This document shows positions 1 to 8,848 of a stretch of 17,745 bases of DNA, in pieces (positions within the stretch are counted from its first letter, which is position 1; every line of letters starts with the position of its first letter). The notes under the pieces are model-generated. The model was not told where the DNA came from and searched no databases. It saw only the letters and a list, made by a program, of their open reading frames with translations. Made by a program: the position numbers and the translations under genes. Source of the stretch: an uncultured Kingella sp. (GTDB lineage Bacteria > Pseudomonadota > Gammaproteobacteria > Burkholderiales > Neisseriaceae); assembly GCA_916720425.1 (NCBI GenBank), contig CAKARD010000016.1:1-17745 (forward strand). Direction: 5' to 3'.

Positions 1-435
1 GAAGCACAAAAAATGTTGAGTGGACGTTTGGGTGAAATGGAAATTGCGGGTACAGTACACAGTTATCCATTAGTAGGCGTTCATGCTGATAAATTTTATG
101 GCACACGTTGTGCTTTAGTGGGAGATGCAGCGGTGGGTATGCATCCTGTTACTGCGCATGGTTATAACTTAGGTTTGGAAAGCACAGAGATTTTATCTAA
201 GCAGATTATTCAAGCTTATCAATGTGGTGGTGATATTGGTTCTAATGATGTATTAGAAATGTATAACTTTAAACACCAACTGCATACTCGTCCCTTGTAT
301 CATGGTACCAATGCTATGGTAACGTTTTTTACAACAGACAATATTCCTGCAAAATTGTTGCGTGGTGCAGTATTGAGGATAAGCAATAATTTACCTCCGC
401 TAAAAAAATTAATTAGTAAACAATTAACTGGTTAA
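1..435 (+). CDS. ubiM: UbiM-like FAD-dependent ubiquinone-biosynthesis hydroxylase (3' part only)
   Basis: The reading frame is open from base 1, so the gene starts before the window and only the last ~144 residues are here. The motif LVGDAAVGMHPVTAHGYNLG is the C-terminal FAD-binding 'GD' motif of the UbiH/COQ6 class of flavin monooxygenases. The MHPVTAHG variant is, as I recall, typical of UbiM, the neisserial and alphaproteobacterial hydroxylase of the ubiquinone ring. Family members hydroxylate the polyprenyl-benzoquinol ring using O2, FAD and NAD(P)H at the inner face of the membrane. The N-terminal dinucleotide-binding fold is outside the window. A strong terminator follows within 10 bases, so this gene ends its transcription unit. 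UbiH or UbiF paralogues are the alternative; the general family is secure, the exact paralogue less so. Confidence 0.72.
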   Translation, partial: EAQKMLSGRLGEMEIAGTVHSYPLVGVHADKFYGTRCALVGDAAVGMHPVTAHGYNLGLESTEILSKQIIQAYQCGGDIGSNDVLEMYNFKHQLHTRPLYHGTNAMVTFFTTDNIPAKLLRGAVLRISNNLPPLKKLISKQLTG

Positions 436-443
436 ATTTTTTT

Positions 444-475
444 ATCCCAAATAGTTTGACTATTTGGGATTTTTT
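444..475 (+). terminator. Intrinsic terminator of the ubiM-like gene
   Basis: A perfect 11-bp stem (ATCCCAAATAG / CTATTTGGGAT) with a 5-base loop is followed by six T on the plus strand, 9 bases after the stop codon. On the minus strand the stem is followed by A, not T, so it should stop only plus-strand transcription. The converging ape1 gene ends at 483 and has no clear terminator of its own. Confidence 0.9.
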
Positions 476-482
476 ATGTGTA

Positions 483-1628
483 TTATTTAGAAGAGGTTAT
501 CCAATGGATTAATTCATCTGCCAAAATACTTGCTGCTAAACGATAGCCTGAAGCAGAAAAATGTACGCCATCTTTGCCCGCTAGATTTTGATTCACCCAA
601 TTTTTCATACTACATTCTCCTCCCATCGCGTTTTGCCATGACCAATACAAAGTATGTTCACTTTGAGCGATACGTTGTTGCATCACTTGTACAGCATCTA
701 AATAAGCGGGTCGTGTACCACAACTGCCCACAGTGCTTTTGAGTGATTCGGGGGCACCAATAATTAAAATGCCTGCATTGGGTAATTTGGCTTTAATTTG
801 ATGTATGGTTTGCTGCCATTCTTGTTCGGTCTTGGTTATATCTAGATCTCGTGCAAAGGCTTCATTGGTGCCGTATGCCAAAATCACTAAATCAGCTTGG
901 GTTTGAGCTAAATCATTTATCCAATTAGTGCGCCATTTATTGCGAATATGGCTCAATTGTGAGCCATTAATACCTAATGCAGATAGGGTTATGCCGCGTT
1001 GTTGATTTTCTATATTAATTAAACCAATATCCCAAGTGACAATGCTGTTAATCGTAAGTGGTAAGCGTGTTTGGGTATATAAGGATTGCCAGTTATTACC
1101 ATTTGCAATGAGTTCTTGGCCATTTACGAATAATAGTTGTTGATTAACTAATGGCTTGGCTAAAATCGTGATATTTTGTATATCGCGACTGTTTATGTGT
1201 TCTTTAGGGGTAATGATAAGATTGCTGCCTTGTTCGCTACTTTGGGTGATTACGCCACCGAGTGGAAAATCGGCGGTATTGCCACGACTGCTGGTTGTTT
1301 GCCAATCGCTGGTGTAGCTAACGCTGGCATTGCGTTGTCCTTTAGGGTTGCTGGGCGTAATCCAACCAATGCCACCATCACCCCATTTACGTTGGAAACG
1401 TTGGCGCAATTCTTCAGTAAAATAATCACCCGCAGTATGTGAGTCACCCAGTTGTACAATGCGAAATTTTCCCTGAGCAGGCAGTTGACGTAATTTATTG
1501 CGCCACTGTGGTTGTTCGGTACCATAATTAATTAGTGTTTGGCTAGGCTGCGGAGAATTGGAATTAACAATGGATTCTGCGTGACTAATAGCTGTAATAA
1601 GCAATAAACTTGCTAATAAGGATTTCAT
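483..1628 (-). CDS. ape1: Peptidoglycan O-acetylesterase Ape1 (PacC), SGNH hydrolase
   Basis: Periplasmic esterase that removes O-acetyl groups from MurNAc of peptidoglycan, allowing lytic transglycosylases to cut. The 381-aa protein has a signal peptide (cleavage near SHA/ES, residues 17/18). The SGNH blocks are visible: QLGDSHTAGD with nucleophile Ser63, GTNEA with Asn255, and KDGVHFS with Asp353 and His356. The long segment between blocks I and III (about 90-230) fits the carbohydrate-binding module-like insert known in neisserial Ape1. Cys303 and Cys339 could form a disulfide. The start has AGGA 10 bases upstream. It is the last gene of the patA-patB-ape1 cluster, 46 bases after patB. Family and role rest on motif match plus gene order; I am confident. 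Confidence 0.88.
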   Translation of the reverse strand: MKSLLASLLLITAISHAESIVNSNSPQPSQTLINYGTEQPQWRNKLRQLPAQGKFRIVQLGDSHTAGDYFTEELRQRFQRKWGDGGIGWITPSNPKGQRNASVSYTSDWQTTSSRGNTADFPLGGVITQSSEQGSNLIITPKEHINSRDIQNITILAKPLVNQQLLFVNGQELIANGNNWQSLYTQTRLPLTINSIVTWDIGLINIENQQRGITLSALGINGSQLSHIRNKWRTNWINDLAQTQADLVILAYGTNEAFARDLDITKTEQEWQQTIHQIKAKLPNAGILIIGAPESLKSTVGSCGTRPAYLDAVQVMQQRIAQSEHTLYWSWQNAMGGECSMKNWVNQNLAGKDGVHFSASGYRLAASILADELIHWITSSK

Positions 1629-1674
1629 TGGGCTATTTCCTGTATGATGCGCAAAAAATGCATGGTAATAATGT

Positions 1675-2685
1675 TTATGAGGATAAATCTGCTTGAAATT
1701 GGATTTGTTCTAATATTTTTAGTGCTAATAAACGTTGCGCCTCTGGAGTAAAATGTATGCCATCTTTACTACGATAACGAATCATTTTGCCATTAATATT
1801 CACACTATCGCTATACGTGTTTTGACCATTGCTCAAAAGTGTGGCTGTGGGTAACCATATTGTGGGTGATGCAATGTTATCTGCAATAAGTTGGTCTAAA
1901 AAGCGCATTTGCTGATTGAGTTTATCGCTTTTCATAAAAGGGATGCCGAGCCAAATAACTCTTACGTTGTGATTTTGAGCGGTATGTAATATTTGTTGCA
2001 CACGGCGAGCATATTCAGCTTGCCATTCGGGGCTTTTAAATTTGAGATAACGCCCACCTTGTGGATTAGGGATGTCCCAAGGATCATTGGGACCTAAAAA
2101 GATGACCAATAGGCGAATGTCTGTATTTTGGCTGAGTGTATCAGCAATCGTTTTAGGCCAATCAAAGAATTTAGGATAAGAGAGTCCTGTGCTTTGTTTG
2201 CTTAAATCCAATGATTCTATATTGTATTGTTTTTTTAAATCGCGTTGGGCAAATGGTGCTACCCCTTGCATAAGAGAATCACCCGCAAACAAGACTTTAT
2301 CACCAGTATGTAATGATACCTTAGGGGGGTAAAGAGAGGTTTCGGGGGCAACTTGTTCGTTGATTATTGGTTGAGGTTGTGTGGTTGGTAAGGGTGTCGT
2401 TAGGGTAATGGACTTGGCTTCCTCTGTTATAAGGGGATCTTGAGCGAGAAGAGGCTCGGGTTTAGGGGTAAATTTTGTTTGGATTTGGGCGTAATAGTCA
2501 TTGACCGTATTTTGCCATTGTGCGCCCAATGTCCATAGTTTAAATGAATCTAATTGTGTTAAAGGACTGTCTTGGTGATAGGTTTGTTGCCAATAAGCAT
2601 TAATAGAGTTCTGACTCAACCAGATTAATAACCCAGCACTTAACCATAAAGTAAGACATAAAGGAAGAAAGGATTTCACCGTCAT
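1675..2685 (-). CDS. patB: Peptidoglycan O-acetyltransferase PatB (PacB), membrane-anchored SGNH protein
   Basis: 336-aa protein. An N-terminal membrane segment (about residues 5-24) probably anchors it in the inner membrane with the domain in the periplasm. A Pro/Thr/Gln-rich linker (about 73-122) leads into an SGNH domain: FAGDSLMQG with Ser137, FLGPNDPWD with Asn, and KDGIHFTPE with Asp308 and His311. Spacing and block I match neisserial PatB, which transfers acetyl from PatA to the C6 hydroxyl of MurNAc. The ATG at 2685 is chosen because AGGA, overlapping the patA stop codon, lies 4 bases upstream; an in-frame ATG at 2736 would overlap patA by 47 bases. The 4-base gap to patA suggests translational coupling. 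By fold alone it could be called a DUF459 hydrolase; the neighbours decide the role. Confidence 0.87.
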   Translation of the reverse strand: MTVKSFLPLCLTLWLSAGLLIWLSQNSINAYWQQTYHQDSPLTQLDSFKLWTLGAQWQNTVNDYYAQIQTKFTPKPEPLLAQDPLITEEAKSITLTTPLPTTQPQPIINEQVAPETSLYPPKVSLHTGDKVLFAGDSLMQGVAPFAQRDLKKQYNIESLDLSKQSTGLSYPKFFDWPKTIADTLSQNTDIRLLVIFLGPNDPWDIPNPQGGRYLKFKSPEWQAEYARRVQQILHTAQNHNVRVIWLGIPFMKSDKLNQQMRFLDQLIADNIASPTIWLPTATLLSNGQNTYSDSVNINGKMIRYRSKDGIHFTPEAQRLLALKILEQIQFQADLSS

Positions 2686-2689
2686 TATC

Positions 2690-4132
2690 CTAAAAATTAG
2701 CATAAATAAAATTGGGAATGCCTGATGGTGCAACAATCACCAGCAACAGCATAATTAAAACAATAGGGATACACCATAACCATATTGGTTTTTTTTCTAG
2801 ACTGTTTACGCCATCATCAAACCATTTTTGTAAATAGGGATAGATGATAATCATAAGAGCAAATAATACCAATAAAATCAAATTGTTAATTTGATAAGTA
2901 TTCCAACTTTGGCTTAATAAAGCATTAAACACAGCGTGGGCTTCGTTTAAATTTTGTGCATGAAAAATGACAAAAGTAGCGCACACAAAATGTAAAGTAA
3001 TTATGAGCGATAGCCATTTTCCTATAGGATGTTGGCTAAATAGTGCGCGTTTGGGGTTAGTATGATTGATTTTATCGATAATATTAAGGAATACCAAGGC
3101 TAAACCATGCAATAAGCCCCATAGAAAAAAATTCCAGCCGTAGCCATGCCATAATCCCGATAATACCAATGCAATGAGTAGGTTACATTGTGTACGCCAC
3201 CAGCCATGATGACTCCCACCTAATGGAATATATATATAATCACGTATCCATGTGGATAAACTAATATGCCATCTGTCCCAAAAATCACGTAAATTCCAAG
3301 CACGTAAAGGGGCGGCAAAGTTTTGTGGCAACTGAAAGCCTAATAATAATGCTAAACCTATAACTAAATCGCAATAGCCTGAAAAATCAAAAAATAACTG
3401 AAAGGTGTAACCATAAATGCCCGTTAACACCGCCCAAGCGTCCAGTTGGCTGGGATTAGCAAAAACTGGTTCAACCCAGCCTTCACTTAACACACCAGCA
3501 AGCCACCATTTTTTAGCAATGCCTAATAAAATTAAACTTATTGCTAAAGCGGGACGTAAAATCTGGCGCGGTTGCTTGGTCATAATTTGTGCTATGGCTC
3601 CTTGTTGCTCACCCATAATGCTTTTAAACGAATCAGCACGAATAATAGGACCTGAAGTAATAGTAGGAAAAAAGCTTAAAAACAATAATAAATCATACCA
3701 AGCCATGCGAGATGAATGGGGTTGACGATAAACATAAATCAGATAGCTAATGGATTGAAATGTATAGTAAGACAATCCTAATGGCATGATTAAATCAATA
3801 AAATCATTGCTGCCCCATGCTTGTTGAATATAGGGGCGAAAAAAGTCAAAATACTTAAATACCGATAATGTTAATAGAGATAAGATGATGCCTATACCAC
3901 ACCATCTTTTGCGCCATGAATTAGCAGTGATGTGCATCAAGTGTGTGAGTACAAATATGCACAAGGCATAAGATAAAATTGTTACTGCAAACCATGGATT
4001 AAGTCTATATAACCACCCCATGCTGGTGACTAATAAAAGTATATTTTGTAGCTTAACCCATCGTGCCACGCTCCAATAAAGTGGTAAAAACAATAAGAAA
4101 AAGCCTGCGAATTCTAATGAGAGCAGGGGCAT
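2690..4132 (-). CDS. patA: Peptidoglycan O-acetyltransferase PatA (PacA), MBOAT family
   Basis: 480-aa polytopic membrane protein of the MBOAT family (AlgI/DltB/PatA type), about ten or more hydrophobic segments. It carries the family signatures DFWDRWHISLSTWIRDYIYI (from about residue 283, with His289) and SGLWHGYGWNFF (with the expected catalytic His329). It moves acetyl groups from cytoplasmic acetyl-CoA across the inner membrane for PatB to use. The ATG at 4132 has AGGAG 5 bases upstream; an in-frame GTG at 4138 overlaps that Shine-Dalgarno and is unlikely. The first gene of patA-patB-ape1; kpsS-like is 175 bases upstream on the same strand. AlgI (alginate acetylation) is the other common MBOAT of this type, but the partners here are PatB and Ape1. 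Confidence 0.87.
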   Translation of the reverse strand: MPLLSLEFAGFFLLFLPLYWSVARWVKLQNILLLVTSMGWLYRLNPWFAVTILSYALCIFVLTHLMHITANSWRKRWCGIGIILSLLTLSVFKYFDFFRPYIQQAWGSNDFIDLIMPLGLSYYTFQSISYLIYVYRQPHSSRMAWYDLLLFLSFFPTITSGPIIRADSFKSIMGEQQGAIAQIMTKQPRQILRPALAISLILLGIAKKWWLAGVLSEGWVEPVFANPSQLDAWAVLTGIYGYTFQLFFDFSGYCDLVIGLALLLGFQLPQNFAAPLRAWNLRDFWDRWHISLSTWIRDYIYIPLGGSHHGWWRTQCNLLIALVLSGLWHGYGWNFFLWGLLHGLALVFLNIIDKINHTNPKRALFSQHPIGKWLSLIITLHFVCATFVIFHAQNLNEAHAVFNALLSQSWNTYQINNLILLVLFALMIIIYPYLQKWFDDGVNSLEKKPIWLWCIPIVLIMLLLVIVAPSGIPNFIYANF

Positions 4133-4137
4133 GGACA

Positions 4138-4142
4138 CTCCT
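4138..4142 (-). promoter_or_regulatory. patA ribosome binding site
   Basis: AGGAG on the minus strand, 5 bases before the ATG at 4132. The in-frame GTG at 4136-4138 overlaps it by one base, so the ATG is the start. Confidence 0.8.
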
Positions 4143-4189
4143 AAGGTACAACTTTTTAATAGTAAAAATGATGAATATATACTTTGACC

Positions 4190-4218
4190 ATTATACTGTA
4201 TTTTAAACTGGGAATGAA
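4190..4218 (-). promoter_or_regulatory. Possible patA promoter
   Basis: A perfect TATAAT at 4190-4195 with a weak -35 (TTCATT, 4213-4218) at 17-base spacing, about 58 bases before the patA start. It would let patA-patB-ape1 be transcribed apart from the upstream kpsS-like gene. Only the -10 is convincing. Confidence 0.45.
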
Positions 4219-4307
4219 TATAGCAAATAAGTTTTTCTTATTATATTAGAGGATTGATAGGGTTGATATGTGGGATGCAAAATAGGTATACGCAATAGAT
4301 TCATGAT

Positions 4308-5528
4308 CTATTTTACGTCAGGTAGATAAACCTTGCGATAAAAACTACCATTAATTTGTGTGTGATATAGATGATAGAGTCGATATGCATGAAAATAATT
4401 GCTGTTAGGTTTTTTGGGTTTGTTCCAAAATTGGCTCAATGGCGCAGAATCTGTGATGCCTTCTATGTCATAAGCCGCTTTGCCTAAACACTTAACGGGC
4501 AATCCGTGAATCAGTGCCGATAAACCTGATGTACTATTAACCGTTACCATGGCTGTTGCGTGGCGTAACAAATGTGGCATAGCAATGTCATAGGTGTAAT
4601 AAACGCGCCCTTTTATTTTAGGATGTTGATGCACAAAATTGTCTATATCTGCTTGATAGTCTATGACACCCCTATCCATAGGATGGTGTTTAATTAACAA
4701 CGATGTATTATCAGGCGCATGAACGGCAAAAGAAGACAATACATGCAATAAGCTATCTCGCGTTGTAGCATAATCACTGTGTACACGAATTTGGCTGTCA
4801 GTATTAACTTGCAAAGGAAAAATAAAAAATCTTCCTAATTGATTTTTCTTAATTTTGCGTGCCAAAAGAACTTCGTTCAAAGCAAAGTGAATGCGGCGAA
4901 AAGATGCACGTATCCAGATTTTTATATAATAGGGAATATTTTCTATACGATGGTGTTGGTAATGGGGATAATGCGATTTTTTATGCCACATTGCCCAATA
5001 ATAACAGGTTGCCCAAAAAGCACTGGCATAAAATTGTCCCTTAATAGGGGTAAAAGTAGGCAGACGTTGTGTATAGGAGCTTTGTTTAGAAAACCATACA
5101 GCATCGCGTGGTAGATGAGAATAAGCATTTGCTCCATGTTCTTCTAAAGTAATCCAATGTGGGCGAAAGTATCCTTCTTCAAATACCCAAAAACGTTTGT
5201 GTTTGTTTTGGCATACTTGTTTGGCTATTTGATGATAATGACGTGTATCACCAAAACAGACCACTGAATCAATTTGATATTGTTCGAATAGACAAGATAA
5301 GTAGGCTTCAAATTGTGCGACTGTATCGGTATAAATAAATGTATGTGATGAAGATTGTGGATAAAACAATTCATCGCCCGCATTAAAGTTAATTTTATAA
5401 ACTGTTGCGCCTTGTTGAGCGAGCCATTGTGCCAAATTATGAAAGAATGTACCAATTGGGCCTTGTAGCAATAGAATGTTTTTTTGTTGTGCTAATTGAG
5501 AAAGATTAGATGCTGGCTGAGTGTTCAT
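4308..5528 (-). CDS. KpsS/LipB-like capsule polysaccharide (beta-Kdo) transferase, orphan
   Basis: 406-aa cytoplasmic protein of the Capsule_synth family (KpsS/LipB). Visible family motifs: QGPIGTFF (22-29), CFGDTRHYH (91-99), FEEGYFRPHWITLE (116-129), FPLQVNTDSQIR (237-248), KHHPMDRG (280-287) and VNSTSGLSALIHGLPV (330-345). KpsS acts with KpsC to build the poly-beta-Kdo linker on lyso-phosphatidylglycerol that anchors group 2 type capsules. Here it stands alone: no KpsC, capsule ABC exporter or capsule synthase is in the window, and it precedes the peptidoglycan acetylation genes on the same strand. AAGG lies just before the start at 5528. Family is clear; whether this organism has a capsule cannot be told from the window. 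Confidence 0.8.
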   Translation of the reverse strand: MNTQPASNLSQLAQQKNILLLQGPIGTFFHNLAQWLAQQGATVYKINFNAGDELFYPQSSSHTFIYTDTVAQFEAYLSCLFEQYQIDSVVCFGDTRHYHQIAKQVCQNKHKRFWVFEEGYFRPHWITLEEHGANAYSHLPRDAVWFSKQSSYTQRLPTFTPIKGQFYASAFWATCYYWAMWHKKSHYPHYQHHRIENIPYYIKIWIRASFRRIHFALNEVLLARKIKKNQLGRFFIFPLQVNTDSQIRVHSDYATTRDSLLHVLSSFAVHAPDNTSLLIKHHPMDRGVIDYQADIDNFVHQHPKIKGRVYYTYDIAMPHLLRHATAMVTVNSTSGLSALIHGLPVKCLGKAAYDIEGITDSAPLSQFWNKPKKPNSNYFHAYRLYHLYHTQINGSFYRKVYLPDVK

Positions 5529-5578
5529 AAAACCTTGTGTTATATATTATTAGTATTTTTCCTGATTTTTAGATATAT

Positions 5579-5605
5579 GATAAAGACTATAGCAAAATCT
5601 TTATC
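5579..5605. promoter_or_regulatory. Inverted repeat between divergent kpsS-like and fba genes
   Basis: Perfect 8-bp inverted repeat GATAAAGA - 11 bases - TCTTTATC, in the 151-base divergent spacer and ending 6 bases before the fba -35 hexamer. Position suits a regulator binding site; no known consensus recognised. Confidence 0.4.
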
Positions 5606-5611
5606 CACTCG

Positions 5612-5641
5612 TTGTCATTTTACTTTATTATCACATATAAT
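5612..5641 (+). promoter_or_regulatory. fba promoter
   Basis: TTGTCA (5612-5617), 18-base spacer, TATAAT (5636-5641). Expected start of RNA near 5648, leaving about 32 bases of leader before the fba ATG. Confidence 0.75.
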
Positions 5642-5679
5642 TACAACCAATTACATTTTTTATAATTAGGAGCACTTAA

Positions 5680-6744
5680 ATGGCTTTGGTTTCTATGCGC
5701 CAATTACTCGATCATGCAGCGGAACACAGTTATGGTTTGCCTGCATTTAATGTCAATAATTTAGAACAAATGCGCGCGATTATGGAGGCAGCAAATCAAG
5801 TTAATGCGCCTGTTATTGTCCAAGCCAGTGCTGGTGCACGCAAATATGCGGGGGCTCCATTTTTGCGTCATTTAATTTTGGCAGCGGTAGAAGAATTTCC
5901 TAATATTCCCGTTGTGATGCACCAAGATCATGGCGCATCGCCTGATGTATGTCAACGTTCTATTCAATTAGGGTTTAGTTCGGTGATGATGGACGGTTCT
6001 TTATTAGAAGATGGTAAAACTCCAGCGAGCTATGAATACAATGCTGAAGTAACACGTCGTGTAGTACAATTTTCCCATGCTTGTGGTGTTTCGGTAGAAG
6101 GTGAAATTGGTGTGTTGGGAAATTTAGAAACAGGAGAAGCCGGTGAAGAAGATGGCGTTGGGGCAGAAGGTAAATTAAGCCACGATCAAATGCTTACTAG
6201 CGTTGCTGATGCAGAACGTTTTGTGCGTGATACGGGTGTTGATGCTTTGGCTATTGCGGTGGGAACCAGTCATGGTGCATATAAATTTACGCGCCCTCCC
6301 ACAGGTGATGTATTGCGGATAGATCGTATTAAAGAAATCCATGCAGCCTTACCTAATACCCACATTGTCATGCATGGTTCTAGCTCTGTGCCACAAGAAT
6401 GGCTTAAAATTATTAATGAATACGGTGGTGATATTGGTGAAACCTATGGTGTGCCTGTGGAAGAAATTGTAGAAGGTATTAAACATGGGGTGCGCAAAGT
6501 GAATATTGACACTGATTTACGTCTGGCTTCTACTGGAGCAATTCGTAAGTTTATGGCAGAACATCCCAGCGAATTTGATCCACGTAAGTATTTAAGTAAA
6601 ACTGTAGAGGCAATGAAGCAGATTTGCTTAGATCGATACTTGGCTTTTGGTTGCGAAGGTATGGCAGATAAAATCAAACCCATTTCATTGGAAAAAATGG
6701 CAACGCGTTATGCTAAAGGTGAGTTAAACCAAATTATTAAATAA
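5680..6744 (+). CDS. fba: Class II fructose-bisphosphate aldolase
   Basis: Cytoplasmic zinc-dependent enzyme that interconverts fructose 1,6-bisphosphate with dihydroxyacetone phosphate and glyceraldehyde 3-phosphate. The 354-aa length and sequence fit the long 'Calvin cycle' subtype of class II aldolases. Visible features: PAFNVNN (21-27), VMHQDHGAS (79-87) with metal ligand His81 and catalytic Asp83, the VEGEIG motif, AVGTSHGAY with a second metal His, VMHGSSS with a third, and the phosphate-binding VNIDTD motif. AGGAG is 8 bases before the ATG at 5680. It has its own promoter and a strong terminator, so it is probably monocistronic. No other glycolytic gene is nearby, but a GluP sugar transporter is encoded further along. 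Confidence 0.96.
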   Translation: MALVSMRQLLDHAAEHSYGLPAFNVNNLEQMRAIMEAANQVNAPVIVQASAGARKYAGAPFLRHLILAAVEEFPNIPVVMHQDHGASPDVCQRSIQLGFSSVMMDGSLLEDGKTPASYEYNAEVTRRVVQFSHACGVSVEGEIGVLGNLETGEAGEEDGVGAEGKLSHDQMLTSVADAERFVRDTGVDALAIAVGTSHGAYKFTRPPTGDVLRIDRIKEIHAALPNTHIVMHGSSSVPQEWLKIINEYGGDIGETYGVPVEEIVEGIKHGVRKVNIDTDLRLASTGAIRKFMAEHPSEFDPRKYLSKTVEAMKQICLDRYLAFGCEGMADKIKPISLEKMATRYAKGELNQIIK

Positions 6745-6765
6745 AAAATATAAATAATCAAAATA

Positions 6766-6798
6766 AAAACCGCTGATACAGTCTGTATTAGCGGTTTT
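6766..6798. terminator. Bidirectional terminator between fba and fhs
   Basis: 14-bp stem AAAACCGCTGATAC / GTATTAGCGGTTTT with one G-U wobble and a 5-base loop. T runs follow on both strands (TTTT on plus, TTTTTATTTT on minus), so it can end both fba and the convergent fhs transcript. Confidence 0.88.
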
Positions 6799-6903
6799 AA
6801 TATTGTGAAAATTCTGGTTTATGATGTGTTGTATACGGTTGTATTCATGAAATACTTATTTTACCCATCTGGTTGAAAATAAATCATATATTTCAATAAA
6901 CCA

Positions 6904-8574
6904 TCAGAATAAACCGCTAATCACCCCATTTTCATCTACGTCTATACGTTCTGCAGCAGGTTGTTTGGGTAAACCAGGCATTTTCATCATGGTGCCACAC
7001 AGTGCTACAATAAATCCAGCGCCTGCTGAAACGGTAATGCCACGTACCGTAATATCAAAATCAGTCGGGCAACCCAATAGTTTTGCATTATCACTCAATG
7101 AATATTGAGTTTTTGCCATGCAAATAGGGAGTTTATCTAACCCCAGTCGCGCCAAATTATCAATTTCCGTTTGAGCTTCAGCACTGAATGTAACGGATTT
7201 TGCGCCATAGATTTTTTGTGCAATAGCAGTGATTTTATTGTGTATGCTATCATTCACATCGTAGGCAAATTGGAAGGTATGGTTATGACGTTCAATAGCT
7301 GCGATTACTTTATGCGCCAAATCTGCACCGCCTGCACCACCTTTTTCCCATACTTCGGTTAGTGATACTTCTGCACCTAATTGATTACACGCACTTTCTA
7401 TCGCGGCTAATTCTGCATCACTATCTGAAACAAAACGATTGATTGCTACCACAACAGGTAAACCGAAAATATTCTTTAAATTATTAATATGTTTGATTAA
7501 ATTTGGTAATCCTTTTTGTACAGCTGTTACATTTTCTATTCCCAAATCGGTTTTCGCAACGCCACCGTTGTATTTTAATGCGCGCACTGTAGCCACCACT
7601 ACCGCGCAATCTGGACGTAATTTTGCCAAACGAGATTTAATATCACAAAATTTTTCTGCACCTAAATCCGCACCAAAACCTGCTTCAGTCACAGCATAAT
7701 CACCCAAATGCTGCGCCAAACGTGTTGCCAATACAGAATTACAACCATGAGCAATATTAGCAAATGGTCCGCCATGCACAAAAGCAGGACTACCTTCTAT
7801 GGTTTGGACCAAATTGGGTTTAATCGCATCTTTAAGTAGGGCCGTCATAGCACCTTGAGCGTTCAAATCACGTGCATAAACAGGTTGATTATCATAAGTG
7901 TAAGCAACTAAAATATTACCTAAGCGTTGTTTTAAATCTGACAAATCATTGGCTAAACAAAAAATAGCCATCACCTCACTGGCAACAGTAATATCAAAAC
8001 CATCAGGTCGAATGACTCCATCGGTTGGTTTTCCTAATCCATTGATGATATTGCGTAACTGTCTATCATTCATATCTACCACGCGTCGCCAAATTACTCG
8101 TTTGGGGTCAATATTGAGTGTATTGCCTTGATAAATATGATTGTCTAATAACGCTGCCAATAAATTATTTGCCGCACCTATAGCATGAAAATCGCCTGTA
8201 AAATGCAAGTTAATGTCTTCCATTGGTAAAACTTGGGCATAACCCCCACCTGCTGCACCACCTTTAATTCCAAACACAGGTCCTAAGGAAGGCTCTCGCA
8301 TGGCAACGACTGCTTTTTTACCAATATAATTGAGTGCATCGGTCAAACCAATGGTCACGGTGGTTTTACCTTCACCGGCGGGGGTAGGATTAATTGCGGT
8401 AACCAGCACCAATTTTCCCTGTTTTTTGGGTAAAGCAAATGCATCTTTTGGGTTAATTTTGGCTTTGTATTTGCCGTAATGTTCCAACTGTTCAGGGTTT
8501 ATTCCCAGTTTGGCGGCAATATCGTTAATGTGGCGTAAAGTAGCAGCTTGGGCAATTTGTACGTCAGACTGCAT
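6904..8574 (-). CDS. fhs: Formate-tetrahydrofolate ligase
   Basis: ATP-dependent cytoplasmic enzyme that makes 10-formyltetrahydrofolate from formate and THF, feeding purine and formyl-Met synthesis. The 556-aa length is the family norm. The P-loop-like [11 protein letters not shown] lies at 62-72, followed by [20 protein letters not shown] and [14 protein letters not shown], both family signatures. The start at 8574 is chosen over an in-frame ATG at 8649 because GGAG sits 6 bases before it, the length then fits the family, and the longer form would begin inside the rpmG terminator. No folD or purU is next to it. The gene converges with fba across a shared terminator. Confidence 0.96.
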   Translation of the reverse strand: MQSDVQIAQAATLRHINDIAAKLGINPEQLEHYGKYKAKINPKDAFALPKKQGKLVLVTAINPTPAGEGKTTVTIGLTDALNYIGKKAVVAMREPSLGPVFGIKGGAAGGGYAQVLPMEDINLHFTGDFHAIGAANNLLAALLDNHIYQGNTLNIDPKRVIWRRVVDMNDRQLRNIINGLGKPTDGVIRPDGFDITVASEVMAIFCLANDLSDLKQRLGNILVAYTYDNQPVYARDLNAQGAMTALLKDAIKPNLVQTIEGSPAFVHGGPFANIAHGCNSVLATRLAQHLGDYAVTEAGFGADLGAEKFCDIKSRLAKLRPDCAVVVATVRALKYNGGVAKTDLGIENVTAVQKGLPNLIKHINNLKNIFGLPVVVAINRFVSDSDAELAAIESACNQLGAEVSLTEVWEKGGAGGADLAHKVIAAIERHNHTFQFAYDVNDSIHNKITAIAQKIYGAKSVTFSAEAQTEIDNLARLGLDKLPICMAKTQYSLSDNAKLLGCPTDFDITVRGITVSAGAGFIVALCGTMMKMPGLPKQPAAERIDVDENGVISGLF

Positions 8575-8580
8575 GATCAA

Positions 8581-8584
8581 CTCC
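8581..8584 (-). promoter_or_regulatory. fhs ribosome binding site
   Basis: GGAG on the minus strand, 6 bases before the ATG at 8574. It settles the fhs start against a longer 25-codon extension to 8649. Confidence 0.8.
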
Positions 8585-8635
8585 GTATAGACTGAATAAG
8601 TGAAATGTATAAGTTTTACATGATAATATGAATAC

Positions 8636-8669
8636 AAAAAACCCATCATCTTGCATAAAGATAATGGGT
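8636..8669 (-). terminator. Terminator of the rpmB-rpmG operon
   Basis: Minus-strand 12-bp stem ACCCATTATCTT / AAGATGATGGGT with one wobble pair and a 5-base loop, followed by six T. It begins 9 bases after the rpmG stop codon and separates the ribosomal genes from fhs. Confidence 0.88.
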
Positions 8670-8677
8670 AGATAACC

Positions 8678-8833
8678 TTATTTTAATTTGGTCTCTTTAT
8701 AGATAACATGTTTACGTGCTACGGGGTCAAATTTTTTAATTTCTAATTTTCCTGGCATGGTACGTTTGTTTTTGGTTGTGGTATAAAAATGACCAGTACC
8801 AGCAGAAGATTCTAATTTGATTTTATCGCGCAT
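8678..8833 (-). CDS. rpmG: 50S ribosomal protein L33
   Basis: 51-aa basic protein beginning [20 protein letters not shown] and ending YKETKLK, the proteobacterial L33 pattern including [19 protein letters not shown] in the middle. It is a small component of the large ribosomal subunit near the E site. It lacks the CxxC zinc pairs seen in some L33 forms, so it is of the zinc-free (C-minus) type. It lies 15 bases after rpmB, the standard rpmB-rpmG order, and is followed directly by a terminator. An AAAGGA Shine-Dalgarno precedes the ATG at 8833. Too short for usual ORF cutoffs but certain. Confidence 0.96.
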   Translation of the reverse strand: MRDKIKLESSAGTGHFYTTTKNKRTMPGKLEIKKFDPVARKHVIYKETKLK

Positions 8834-8848
8834 GATAATATCCTTTGA

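Noticed and set aside
541..3385. ATAGCCTGAA occurring near 543 and 3374, resembling part of a Kingella-type DNA uptake sequence
   Set aside because: Only two copies, both inside coding sequence, and they lack the full 12-base pattern; no enriched uptake word seen in the window.
4294..4312. AATAGAT-N5-ATCTATT hairpin at the end of the kpsS-like gene
   Set aside because: On the minus strand no T run follows, and it overlaps the stop codon; not called a terminator.
8575..8649. N-terminal extension of Fhs by 25 residues
   Set aside because: It begins inside the rpmG terminator, lacks a Shine-Dalgarno and exceeds the family length; the ATG at 8574 has GGAG.
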